A program made the position numbers and the translations under genes. A stretch of 64,000 bases of DNA from Azadirachta indica (Eukaryota > Streptophyta > Magnoliopsida > Sapindales > Meliaceae). Positions 13,224 to 24,933 of the stretch are shown piece by piece (position 1 is the first letter of the stretch; each line of letters opens with the position of its first letter). Location of the stretch: assembly GCA_022749755.1 (NCBI GenBank), contig CM040452.1, forward strand, positions 21,098,350-21,162,349, read 5' to 3'. The notes below the pieces were generated by a model. It searched no databases. It was not told where the DNA came from and was given only the letters and a program-made list of their open reading frames with translations.

Positions 13224-13551
13224 AAACCCACAAAGAGAAAATTCCAAACCCAGTTTTTGTTTTTCTGATAATCTGTGATCATTTCCTCAAAAACCCTAAT
13301 TTTCACTTTCATTTCTTTCTAACTTTTTTTTTTTTCCATTTTTGGCGAAATGCTTTTATATTTGTAGAACTTGTTGATCAGAGTTATATGTTTTTTTTTT
13401 TTTTTTGCGTTTGTTTGTTTTAGTGAGAAGATAATAAAAGAAAAAAAAATAAAAATTTTTTAAATTAACTTGGTTTTTTCAGTTTGTTTTCTTGTATTTC
13501 TGTTGTGTGCGTTGTGTGCGTTGTGGGGGTGATATTTGAGATTTTGATACT

Positions 13552-16500
13552 ATGGCTGCGGTTGCTGAGATTTCCGGTGATGCAGCGGCTGCCAACAACA
13601 ACAATAACAACGACAACGTCAACGACAACAACAACAAAAACAATAATTTGGAAACAACGAAATCAGAATCAGGATTCAATGTGCAAAAGCTGGTTGATAT
13701 GTTCACAAAGTTGAATCCTTTGGCTAAGGAATTTTTCCCTTCTTATTATCACAACAATACTGATCATCAGTTGTCTGTCAATGACAACAATTTTGGTAGT
13801 AATAATAATAATAAGCAATTGGCAAATGACAATTTCAACAACAATCGAAGGGTACTTACTGATCATCCTTATTTCTAGTCATTTTTATTTTTATAAATTT
13901 TTTTCTTTGATAGTTTTTGTTTGTTTCTCATATTTTTGGATTATGTTTTTGCCTAATTTTTGTATGTATTATTTGGATTGCATGAATTTGTGTTTTTGGT
14001 AAAGTGGGGTTTTGGGTTTCCGGTTTTTTTTTTTTTTTCTCGATTGTGATCAATATGATTCGGATTGAGCATGAGAATTCTTCTGTTCTATTGGTTTTTG
14101 CTGTGCCATTATTATTTGGACTTCATTGATTATTATGGTATTTATTGTGCCATTATTTATTTTCTCTTTATTGATTGCCTTTTTTTCTTCTTAATTGTTC
14201 TTTCAGTTTGATTAATATGGTTTGATTAAGTCTAAGTTTATTGTAGAGCTTTTTTTTTTTTTCTGAATTTTCTTTATCATCCTATTTTGTACTGGTGCTT
14301 AGGAGGTTTATGGTTGTGCATTTGTTTATGCGTTAATCTAATGAAGTTTATTAAGTAAGGTTATGTCTTTGGTTTTAGATATAAGTTTGGTGTTGTATGA
14401 CTCAAACTTATAGCCTAATATTATAATCTTTTGTGGTTGTACCAATTATACATATATATTTCCTTGGACTATTTTATTGGAATTTTATTTTTGGATTTCT
14501 CTTTTCAGAGAAGAAACTATAACCAGGGAAGGAGGAGGTTGAGTGGAAGAGCCTTCAGAGCTCAGCGAGAAGATAGTATCAGACGAACTGTATATGTTTC
14601 TGATATTGATCAGAATGTAAGTTGCTATAATAGCATTTTTGCTTTTTTATTGTGTCAGTATAAAAAGATTTATCTGGTTCTATTTCTAATTTCAATGTTG
14701 GAATGCCAATCTTTTTTTGTTCCAGATTACAGAAGAGAGGCTTGCTGGACTATTTAGTAGCTGTGGACAGGTAAGTTATACTGCTTACAGTAGCATCGGT
14801 TAGTCTTCTGGTTGTCTGTTTCTATAAATAGTCATTTCAATGTTTGAATAAGTTCCAACCTGGAATATCTGGTTTTTATCATCTGGATTAGCTCTGAAGA
14901 AAGTATAGTGCTTTGCTTTGATGACATTGTTTGTACAAGGACTAAGGCAATTTGCATATTCTTTGTTCCCCGTATTAATTTCATTCTAATGAATGCGGTC
15001 TTGGATATGTGACCGCTAAGTTGTCGTATAGTTGGTAAACATGTTTTACTATTTCTGTCTGTTCTTGTTTTGGCTTTTTGCATTTTTGACTTTCTGCAAC
15101 GTGTCTCTAGTCAAATTTCTTGAAAATAACAGCATTATTTAGTTTCTAGAGCACATTGTTGACTGATTAAGTATAAGGTTTTTCTGCAAGACAGTCTTGA
15201 GCTTGTAGGCATTAATTTGCAAGTATGCTACTGGCCTTTTAAGGCTGGCCAATTGTTGAAAACAGGTATATATGGATCTCTGGAATCTATGCTGGTCGGC
15301 TGTGGCTTACTGCATAGAAGAACTAGATTAACATTTCAATCTTTTTGTGAACGGGTACACTATATATCTTTTTGCATTCAACTGGCACACTATGCCGATG
15401 CCTGATTCATTGCTGTATGAGAGTATAATGTAATGCTTGTCCTTGCAGTGTTGCCCTAAAAACAATGCTTATTTGCTTTTTGCATGTGATTTTCTGTTTT
15501 CCAATACCAGCTGCTGTTGCTTTTATAGATGTTATATGTACAAATGAAATTGTAAATTTAACCTCACTGAGGTGTTATTGAAATTTCATCATTATTTGAA
15601 GGTTGTTGATTGCCGAGTTTGTGGTGATCCACATTCAGTTCTTCGTTTTGCATTTGTGGAATTTGCTGATGAGCGTAAGTCAATTTTTTGCCTGGAAGTG
15701 TGTTGTTGACATTTCTGGAAGCCAAATAGTCATATCTTACCTGTTCCATGGAATATGTGTCCACAGATGGGGCAAGAGCAGCTTTAAGCCTTGGTGGGAC
15801 AATGCTAGGGTACTATCCAGTGAGGGTCTTACCTTCAAAAACTGCGATTCTTCCTGTGAATCCTACATTTCTCCCTAGGGTATGAATGAGTTATTCTTTG
15901 TCCATTCTTAGGATGCATTAACTTTTGTGGTACATGGACTGCAAGTATTGTTTGTTTTAAGGTTTTCTCTGGGGTGGTTTTTCATTTATGGACTTCTGTT
16001 TGTGATTGTAACTTAATGCAGTCTGAAGATGAAAGGGAAATGTGTAGCCGGACAGTCTACTGTACAAACATTGACAAGAAGGTAAGCTACCTTTTCCTTG
16101 TTTAGAAGTAGTGATTGTTAAGTGTTCTGTGCTGCCTTTCTGATTGCATTTTTTTACGTTCATATTTTGCCCATAAATTGATCATTATGGTCATCTGCTT
16201 TGCCTTTGTGTGGAATAACTTCTGAGTAGTACATTTTTTTTGGGGCTAAAAAGGGTTTCATTGTAAATGCAGGTTTCTCAAGCTGATGTAAAAAATTTCT
16301 TTGAAACAGCCTGTGGTGGTGAGGTCAGAACATTTCCAAACATGATTCCCTTATTTTGTTATTAGATGAGAAAGCAGGTAGATGTAAAGAGTTCTCTAAC
16401 AAGTAATTTTATCTTTTCATTCCCAGGTTACTCGTCTTAGACTTTTGGGAGATCATGTGCATTCAACTCGTATAGCTTTTGTTGAGTTTGCTAGGGTAAG

Positions 16501-18626
16501 TTTACATCAAGAATGGTGATTTGCATTATGTTTGGATATGTTTATAATGCCTTAAACATTGTCTTGGTTCTGGATTGCTCTTTATACATTCAATATTCCT
16601 TGCATTATCATTGATGTGTTTTGTCAACTGCATCTCTTCACAGTTTGGATGTCTAATGTGGTTTTACCTAGGAGTGGGCAAAATGACCATACTCAACTGA
16701 AAACAAAGAAGCTGAACTGAAGTGGTTGGTTTGGTTAGGTTATTTGTAGGTTATGCAATTGGTTTCGCAATGAGAAAATCCAATGGCTTTGAACTTACTT
16801 TTTCAAGGAATTGCACCGGCAATATATTTTTTTACCAGTTTCTACATGTTAGTTATTTATTGGGCAATCAATTTTATTTCGTACTCTTACCCACACTTGA
16901 TTGCAACTTACCTACTGAAAACCGAAAAATCCCTACAAATCCTAATCTCGTCTCCTCCTATGACAACTCTCATATATCTCTAAGGGGTAGTTGGAGATCT
17001 CAGCATTTCTTGTTTATAGTATTGTTGATTTAGTATTTCTTCTGAAAAAATATGTTTCCTTCCTAGACTCATTGGTTATTTTCTAATGGGAAGCAAACTT
17101 TATTATTCATCAACTGTTATTGATTCTGTTTGGTCATTGGCTTCAAATCTGATTTTAAAGTTTTTTTGGTGTTGGCTGCTCCATTCATTAAGTTGTTTTA
17201 TGTGTTATGATATTTATTTGATGTCCCTGCTCTGTTTTTTGTGAATTTCCTGCTGTATTATAGGTTATACCTAGTTTTGTTAATATAATTGGATTAGTGG
17301 TTAACTTTTTTGTCCATTTAAGTCACTAGAATGAAGGAATTGTGAGTATTGATGGTGGAAGGTGCTAGGGATCATTGTGTTTTGGCATAATTGTTGCACT
17401 CATAATTGTGATGCAACGGATAACATTGCAAAAAAAAAAAGGCCTTCTTTCAGGAGAAAATTTATGTGGGTGGAGAACAGAGCAACTACCAACAGTGGCT
17501 CTTTTATTTCTGGAAATATATGATCAGTTGGGAATTATTCATATGTTCTTGGGCGAAAGCTATTGCAATTTTTAGGGATTTGGAAGTTTAGACATCAGAG
17601 CTATGTATGATTTAGCATAATTAACAATAGCTTGTAAGCTCCTTATCTGAGAAATGTCTGTGCACTGGAGAATGCATGTTGTATTCATTATCTTGAATGA
17701 TTAGCTGAGAATTAAATAAGAAATGTCTGTGCACATGGAGAATGAATGTTGTATTCAGAAATCTTGTGATTAGCTGAGAATTGACCAACTGTAAGGTTTA
17801 ATGCCGTGCTTGATGTAACTAAAGCAATAAAGGATCAAAGATGAAGTGACTAACTGCCAAGTAGGGGTTCAGATGCATGCTTTTTTGGATTAGTAGTTCA
17901 AGAAATTGATTTGAGAAGAAAAGAGAGGAAATCATATAACTAACGACAAGCCAGAAGAATTTGGTTCAAAGCATAAAGGGTTTGGTTACGTAAGATTTGT
18001 TATGATTCATCAAACATGAGTGATTTAATGAATATGAAAAACAATGCTGATATTGAGCTGAGAGCTTAGAAATTCTCTGATATTGGACAAACTTATTCAG
18101 GATACGCAGAAAGGGACTTTAAGTCTATAGTTTCGAGTGATTTAATTTAGAGTTTAAATGTGGCCTTAATGTCCTTTAGCTTATTATGTATTTGCACATT
18201 TAGGGCTTATTGACTTTACTTTTTCTTCATAAAGCTTTTTGCATAAATTTTTCATTCATCTTTAAAGAAATCTTGCAGATGTTAAGAAGTTGTACCATCA
18301 TGTAACAATATGTTGATGAGGCTACCTTTCTGTTTTATGCGCCTGATTATGTTATTTGACCTCTCGTGTGTTACTCGATCTGAACTGTTGTTTGCATGAA
18401 CAGGCAGAAAGTGCTATCCTTGCGCTGAACTGTAGCGGGATGGTCGTAGGAACGCAGCCCATCAGGTATGATTTCCTTGTCATTTGCTGTTAATAATAGG
18501 TAAAATTCGTATATAAGATGTCCCGTCTGAAACTGATATTACCATTTTCACATATTCAAATTCATCAGAGTAAGTCCATCGAAGACACCTGTGAGGCCAC
18601 GAGTTACTCGCCCGGGAATGAATTAG
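13552..18626 (+). CDS. CID: PABP-interacting RNA-binding protein, CID8-13 family
   Basis: Predicted cytoplasmic/nuclear RNA-binding protein that docks on the MLLE domain of poly(A)-binding protein. Ten coding exons: 13552-13851, 14509-14616, 14726-14770, 15602-15674, 15767-15879, 16022-16081, 16273-16323, 16427-16495, 18404-18465 and 18569-18626; phases agree throughout and give 312 residues. Visible: an Asn-rich N-terminus (15-32); a PAM2 motif LNPLAKEFFP at 54-63; a basic nuclear-signal-like block around RRNYNQGRRR (101-110); RRM1 (about 127-203, RNP2 VYVSDI, RNP1 LRFAFVEF); RRM2 (about 222-300, RNP2 VYCTNI, RNP1 TRIAFVEF); and a basic Pro-rich tail ending RPGMN. This PAM2/basic/2xRRM layout defines CID8-13. 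Which paralogue it is cannot be settled here. Intron 8 is 1.9 kb. Confidence 0.93.
16496..18403 (+). other. Large CID intron with internal duplication and transposon-like sequence
   Basis: This intron splits RRM2. Near 16670 it holds TAGGAGTGGGCAAAATGACC followed by GGTTTGGTTAGGTT, which resembles one end of a hAT-type MITE; the other end is not found. At 17651-17785 a stretch starting GAAATGTCTGTGCAC is duplicated with a period of about 69 bases, each copy ending TTAGCTGAGAATT. Open frames within it are not gene-like. Confidence 0.55.
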
Positions 18627-19796
18627 CTAGCTAATAATTGGAATCTTAAGATCGATCCATGGATGGAATTGGGTTACTTTCCCAGTTGAGAGACAATTTC
18701 CTTGCGTTCAAGGGGTAGTGAAACTTACCTTTGTTTCAGTATTCCCATCTTTTTCGGTCGCAAACGCTAACTTTTTTCTGTGACTGAAATTATGGATGGT
18801 GACCTGCTTCAAATTTAAGTTTTTACAATCTTTTGGGAACGTTTTGTTTACTTTATTTCCATCCATTCTGTTTTGACAATATCATCAGTTTACTTTGATA
18901 GTACTCTCATTTTCATGTGTGGTGGTTGTGAGTTTGAGATTATGAATACGAATACAACATGTCGTTGGCTGCGCCGGAATTTTGTTCCATTGCTCCAGAA
19001 TATATTACTCTGACTTCAAATTCCAGGGCGGCAAATATCACATAACAAATTTGAAAATTGTTTAAAGTATGCTGTTTTGTTTTTAATACAACCTTAGATG
19101 CCGAGGGCCATGGTACCTGCACTAGTATTGATATAATTCCTACTTCTTTCTTCGAAAATTTTCAATTTGTATGTGAAAAATGGGGAATTATTAGAAGGAA
19201 ATCAAAAGTTGGAGAATGAATGAATGACTACGGGAATGTTGATATGCGACATGAGTTGGGTGGATGTACAATGCCGTAGCGCACGTAGCATGATCCATGC
19301 GACTTAGGATAGACTTCGCACTTTTGCACTTCTACATAATTTCTGAAGCGAAAAAAAAAAAATTGCTTTAGTAAACAAATTGCTTTCATTCTGTATTTAT
19401 TTATCCTTTTATTAACATATAATGATTTATCTCACAACAACCGTGAATTGAAAATCATTGTTGAAGTAAAACAATTCCAACAAGAACTTTTCTTAATCAA
19501 TAGATTAACCTTCTTACCTACCCGTTAACTAACTCAAAATCAAAAAGTACATGGATTTAGCCAGAAATTTTCTGAAACCGTTTTAAGAAGATATGGATTT
19601 AAGAAAAAAGAAGGAACTCCGGTAACGTTAAGAGAAACTGCACCCCTCAAGCCAGAGCAGCAATGATGCTATACATTATTGGAATAATTGCGGAACCAAA
19701 AGCAAGAAGCAACAACCAAAAGATCAAACATTGGTGGACAGGAAAAATTATACATTGAACAAATTCATTTGCTGGTAGTCAGCTGTGCATTCAGTG
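18627..19796. other. Convergent intergenic region, CID 3' end to PG 3' end
   Basis: CID (+) and the polygalacturonase (-) converge here. The first several hundred bases probably carry the CID 3' UTR. No further coding sequence, RNA gene or clear repeat is visible; a short poly-A tract lies near 19350. Confidence 0.6.
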
Positions 19797-21201
19797 TCAT
19801 AAACAAGAAGGTGGCAATTGGTTGCCGGAAGAAACTCCATTAGCAAAAGCGCAAGACGAACTTGCAGCTCCTTCATTTCCCTTGTGCGCCAAATTGATAT
19901 CATGTAGCACTATATTTTTGCAGGGAAAACTTTTGCTGCATTGAAATGTTTCTGCGTCTTTTGTTGCCGAAGTTCCCCATATGTTCCTGTATGTTATATC
20001 ACTGATTTGAACGTGGGATGCAATCTGCTGATTGCAATTACCCTGGGGGCAGTACAGCTGATCGATGATGATGGGATTTTGAACATTATCCATGAAAATG
20101 TTTTCGTAAGTAAAACCAGACGCAACGGAAGGTTGAGGAGAAGCCCAAGTTTTGATTCTTACACCATTTGTTGTTCCCTTAATCGTGCAATTTTTTACTG
20201 TCACTCCGTGCACATTTTTTTCATTCGGATACCTGCCTAAGCTGCCGACGCTGATGCCGTGGCCCGGACCGCAGAACACGTCAGTGATGTTGATGTTCCT
20301 GCTGCCAGAAACTATGGCGATACAGTCGTCGCCGGTGCTGATGGAAGTATGGGAAATTCTAATGTTTTCTGAGCTTCCAATCTTGATGCCGTCAGTGTTG
20401 GGACTGTCATCCGGCGCTGTTATTTTCACGTTCCGAATTCTGACGTTGTTGCATCCGAATAATTGCAAATGAGCGTTTTTGCTGTTCACTGATTTTATCC
20501 GTCCGATTCTTGAATTTGTCACAAAATCAAGTTTCATTGACTGAAAAAGTAAAAAAAAAAAAAGATTATTAGTTTTGATTAACAGTGTAAACTTCCTTGG
20601 AAAAGAAGGACTTGTAAGCTTCTTACAATGGGGAGGGTGGGGCATGAGTTTGGGTTCTTGGCGCAGGAATTTTTGGACCAAGCAAAGACGCCTTGGCCAT
20701 CCAAGGTGCCAGGGCCGATCACTGACAGACGGTCGACGTATCGAAAACCTATCCATTGATCAACATGTATCGATGTTGGATTAGCTTTCAGAACCCCGTT
20801 CAGGACAAAAGCTACTGATTTCTTGCATGGTCCTGTAAATACCACTTCGCCCAACAAAAATGTTCCCTCTGGGATCAAAACACTAGCATCTCCATTCCAG
20901 TTGCATGCGTCCTCCCATGCTTTTAGAAATGCCTGTCAAAAAAGCACTTCTTTAAGTGATTACTACTGCTTGATTATAAGATAAAAAGTGCTTCTTTTGT
21001 ACAATAATGATAAAATGCTGTTTGAAAAGGTGCTTTTACTCGAAAGAAAAGAAATACCTTTCTATTATCTCTGCGGCCATCAGCAACTGCCCCGTAGTTT
21101 CTTACATTAAAATCACGAGCTGCTGAAACAAACACCAAGCACAAGCACAAGCACAAGAGAAAGCAATCAGCAGCAGAAGCCAATCGCAAACCCCTCTCCA
21201 T
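19797..21201 (-). CDS. Polygalacturonase, GH28 family (secreted)
   Basis: Hydrolyses alpha-1,4-galacturonan in cell-wall pectin. Three exons on the minus strand: 21201-21058, 20932-20627 and 20540-19797, giving 397 residues, normal for plant GH28. The N-terminus has a secretory signal with a hydrophobic Cys/Leu-rich core (about 12-27) followed by the typical FNVRNYGAVADG start of the mature enzyme. All four signature motifs are intact: NTDG (198-201), GDD (220-222), GHG (243-245) and RIK (278-280), with Asp200, Asp221, Asp222 and His244 as catalytic residues. A TATA-like TGTATAAGA lies near 21250 on the minus strand. By gene order it corresponds to Arabidopsis At1g17150/At1g78400; the latter is PGX2, an expansion-related exo-type enzyme. 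Exo versus endo activity cannot be decided from sequence alone. Confidence 0.93.
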
Positions 21202-21259
21202 TTCTTTTTCTTCTTTTTCTAATGATAACTAACTTTTCTCTGTTACGTCTTATACAAAA

Positions 21260-22700
21260 TGATTAATTTATGATTATAACCGACATTAAATGTCAGAATA
21301 TTTGTTTCTATATTGTGCAGAAAAACATTTGGTATATTTTTTATTGTAGTTTACATAATTCCTTCCTTTCTAGCAAAGACAAACTGATAATCTGTAATTT
21401 GTTCCCATACTTGCTTGATTTGGGTAGAAACTAAAGGAAAAAAAATAATTGATACATGGGATTTTGGATTGTAATTTAGGCGCCAAATTATCATTTTATT
21501 ATTAATGACATTAATTAATTTGTTATGGCTGACCAAAAGTCAGCATTATCATAGATTTTAGCACGTTGATTTAGTTTACAACGGTGCTCATGCTTTTTTT
21601 CTCTTGTTTTTTTTTTAATTAAACCACATAATTCATGCATTGAGTATTGGGGCAAGTAGTATTAATTTTTCCATGATATAATAGGTGACATAATAAAAGT
21701 TCAATGAGATAATCCAACAACTAATAGACAAAATAGGTAAATTAGCCAGTTATGAGTAGTATTTTTACTAGAAATATCATCTCGGTAAAATAATATTGCA
21801 GCTTACTCCATGATTTTCTTTACCAAGTACTTAGAGAAAATTTTCTATTATACTAGTATTATAGAGAAATTTTTAGTCTCCAAATTTTTTTTTTTAAGAT
21901 TTTAGATAGGAGCGAAAAATTTTATCTACAAAACACTAAATTTTTATCAATTTAAGATAATTTAAGAACATCAAGCGTATCTTAAACTATTGAGTTATGT
22001 CAAAAAAATATTATTAATTATATTATTCTTTTGAGAACTAATAAAAAAATAACTCAATAATTTTACATTTTATTTGAAACATTTACTTCATCACATCAAA
22101 TATGGCTCGTTTAAATTGACTAAATAATGAAATACTCTAGATTCGGTTAATCATATACAGTTATTTGATCCAAATAATAACCCCATATTGACTTAAATAT
22201 GATTAGTGAGAAAAAATCCAAATATTTTACTTAGTCTTGGTCTGAATAATTGTGCGTATTCGATAAGTCCAGAACTATCGCCGTTAATTATTAGTCCATG
22301 CAATTTAAAAGAAGACTTAATTTTTTGTGCCCAAGTCAAAACCTGCAGTTTCCAGTCACGTGCATGGGAGAGGACGATTTTCTCAAAGGCGTGCTGTGAC
22401 CCAATCTGAAACGATAGCTTTTATCGTATAACTTCCATAATTTTTACATTTTCTCAAATAAGAATATAAAAATTTTATTTACATCAAACAAGTTCCTAAT
22501 AAATTAGTCAATCATGTCAAGTACCTTAAACACGGATTTACTATCGTTAGACAAATTATATTTTTATGTAAGAAAACAAAATAATGAAGGGACCTATATG
22601 ATAATATCGCAACGAAAACCGACGTAGTATTGTCCTTCTAGACTGCTAAATAACGGTCAAACTGTCCTAACTCTATCGTTTCTTAACTGCCAAGGCCTCC
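21260..22700. other. Divergent intergenic region between PG (-) and VQ gene (+)
   Basis: About 1.6 kb of AT-rich DNA lies between two divergently transcribed genes and must hold both promoters. Three W-box-type motifs (minus-strand TTGAC[C/T]) lie at 22334-22339, 22506-22511 and 22655-22660, and a G-box CACGTG lies near 22358. No gene is seen. Confidence 0.6.
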
Positions 22701-22773
22701 GTACAATTTTTTCCTTGTACTGCTGTACCCAATATTTCTTCCATACTTTCTTCTCCATCTCTCTCTCCAAAGC

Positions 22774-22783
22774 TTATTTATAT
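22774..22783 (+). promoter_or_regulatory. TATA-like element of the VQ gene
   Basis: TTATTTATAT lies about 120 bases upstream of the VQ start codon, just after a CT-rich stretch. The spacing would leave a leader of about 90 bases. The call rests on motif and position only. Confidence 0.5.
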
Positions 22784-22901
22784 CAAAAAGAACACAGCCC
22801 AAAATTCTCAACAGAAAAAAAAAAAAATACTGATAAAACCCCAAAAAACCCAGAGATTTTTTCTTAATTTGTTGCCAGACGACAGTGTTAGTGACTTTTT
22901 C

Positions 22902-23282
22902 ATGTCAGGTGGTGGTTGCGGCGGCGGCGTCGGAGGCGGCAGAGAGCCGTTGAAGATTGTATTGATCAACACACGGTATGTTGAAACAGATGAAACGAGC
23001 TTCAAATCCGTCGTGCAAGAATTAACCGGTAAAGAGTCTGGGGTTGTCAGTAATAATAACGAAAACAATATCGTATCGACGAAATCGAAAAGTAAACGAC
23101 AGTATTCTGGGATGAAGATGGAAGCAAGAATGATTCAGCAATCTGCGTCTGCTGCTGGGATTGAAATGTGTGGAACCAAGAATTCTGTGTTGAAGAGAGA
23201 TTTGTCGTTCGAGGAATTTGACAGATTGCTCAAAGAGATGCCCCCAGTTGATGAATTATACAACTGCTTTTGGGCTGATTGA
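22902..23282 (+). CDS. VQ10: VQ-motif protein (VQ1/VQ10 type)
   Basis: Small intronless gene for a 126-residue plant VQ protein; such proteins bind WRKY transcription factors (group I and IIc) in the nucleus and tune defence and stress transcription. The signature FKSVVQELTG (34-43) fits FxxxVQxLTG exactly. It is preceded by a Gly-rich N-terminus and a KIVLINTRYVETD segment typical of the VQ1/VQ10 pair. The C-terminus has an acidic FEEFDRLLKEMP helix. I chose the ATG at 22902; the frame is open further upstream but has no earlier ATG. Single-exon structure and short length are normal for the family. By gene order it matches Arabidopsis At1g17147 (VQ1) and At1g78410 (VQ10); choosing between the two symbols is arbitrary. 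Confidence 0.9.
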   Translation: MSGGGCGGGVGGGREPLKIVLINTRYVETDETSFKSVVQELTGKESGVVSNNNENNIVSTKSKSKRQYSGMKMEARMIQQSASAAGIEMCGTKNSVLKRDLSFEEFDRLLKEMPPVDELYNCFWAD

Positions 23283-24827
23283 TTCTAGTTTTGTTCATCT
23301 TAATACACAAATCTTTGTAGTTTTTTTTCTGTTTTCTTTATTTGTGCTTCGTCCGTATTTGCATATATATATATATATTTATATTTCGATTTTCCCCTTT
23401 ATGGTATATGTTGATTTGTTGGTTCTTTCGATAAAATTCCCTGTGAAAGAATTTGAGATACGACAAGAGTTTTGATTCACATTTATAAATAATTTGAAAA
23501 ATAACTTTCAGTGTTCATCTTTATATAGTATAATAATTCGTGAAACATTATTTATTTTTGTGAACGATAAGCATTGGCATTTTATTATCATATTAGTCGT
23601 ATCATAATGATAACGTGGCGTGTATTTGTTTCGTGTGACATCAGTCGAGTAACTTGATACTGGCACCCCTCTCAAAAACAGAGAAGCTACAAATTTAAAT
23701 TTTAGAATAAAGGATATTATCGCATTCGTGATATGAAATTTGAAAATTTTGGCCTTGCACTACTTGAAAGAATAGAGATTATATCACAGATCTCTCATAT
23801 GCTGTTAATTAACTAATTCTAAACATTAAATATATTTAAATACCTATAATTATTTGTTTTTATTTAAAATAATATTTTTTCTCAAATACATATTTTTTAT
23901 CTTATTATTTGTATTAGTTAATTAAGTGTACAAAATAAATAAAATAATCATAGAGTAAAAGATGATAAAATTCAAAACTTTGATTTAAAGTGTAATTTTT
24001 TTTAATAAGTATGTTTTAAGTGAAGCACTCATAAATATATATTTATAAAAATTAATTAAAAAATAAAAATAAATAAATTTTTTTATACTTCCTTTTCCTA
24101 CGAGGATTTGGAAAGCTAAACTTTTCTTCTTTAGACAAAAAAAGTTTTAATACATACTTTTCATGAGATTTTACACTTTAACGTTTAAAGAGAAAGTATG
24201 AGAAAATACATATCTATCTCTTCTGAACTATTAATTAACTATATAATTTTGTTAAAATGATTATTGTGTCCTTCATATTTATCTTTTTCGAATATGACAA
24301 AATTAAGAAATTTAATTTAAATTTATATAATTTTTAAAAAATAAAAATAATTATAAATTTTTACTCCGTAATTAAAAATAATTAGAATTTTAATTAATAA
24401 AAAAATTTAATTTAAATTTATTCAATATTTATCTCAATTTCATTTCAAATATACCAAAATCCCTAAACATTATCCTAATCCACTACTCCCTTTACAAATC
24501 CACCGCCCTTCTTTCTTCCCCCACTCCTTTACAAATTCACCTTCTATCTTTTTCCCTCTCCCACTCCTCTGCAAATCCACTAAAATTGTCAAGTGTACTC
24601 CTTACCATCATACTCTCATAGCAAATATATTTGTGTTGTGTGTTAAAGATTCAAGTACAATGCCTAAAAAAAGTTTAAAGTTCTATGGCAACATAAGTTT
24701 CAAAACAAATTTATGGGAAATATATTCAATATAATTGAAAATAATCATCAAAATCTACTGCTACACCACCTCTTCAGCTTTCTCCTTCCATTCTCTGTAC
24801 TCTTTTATTTCTCCTCGTTTTTGTTTT

Positions 24828-24933
24828 CTGGGATTTGATATTTTTGCTATAATGAGAATTGAGAAACAAAATGAAAGAATCTGGGATTTGATATTTTTGC
24901 TATAATGAGAATTGAGAAACAAAATGAAAGAAT
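24828..24933. repeat. Exact two-copy 53-bp tandem repeat
   Basis: A unit starting CTGGGATTTGATATTTTTGC and ending AAAATGAAAGAAT is repeated at 24828-24880 and 24881-24933 with no visible difference. Perfect identity in neutral-looking DNA suggests a recent duplication or ongoing copy-number variation. Confidence 0.92.

Noticed and set aside
13479..13706. 75-codon minus-strand Leu-rich frame and a plus-strand Thr-rich frame
   Set aside because: Shadows of the Asn codon repeats in CID exon 1.
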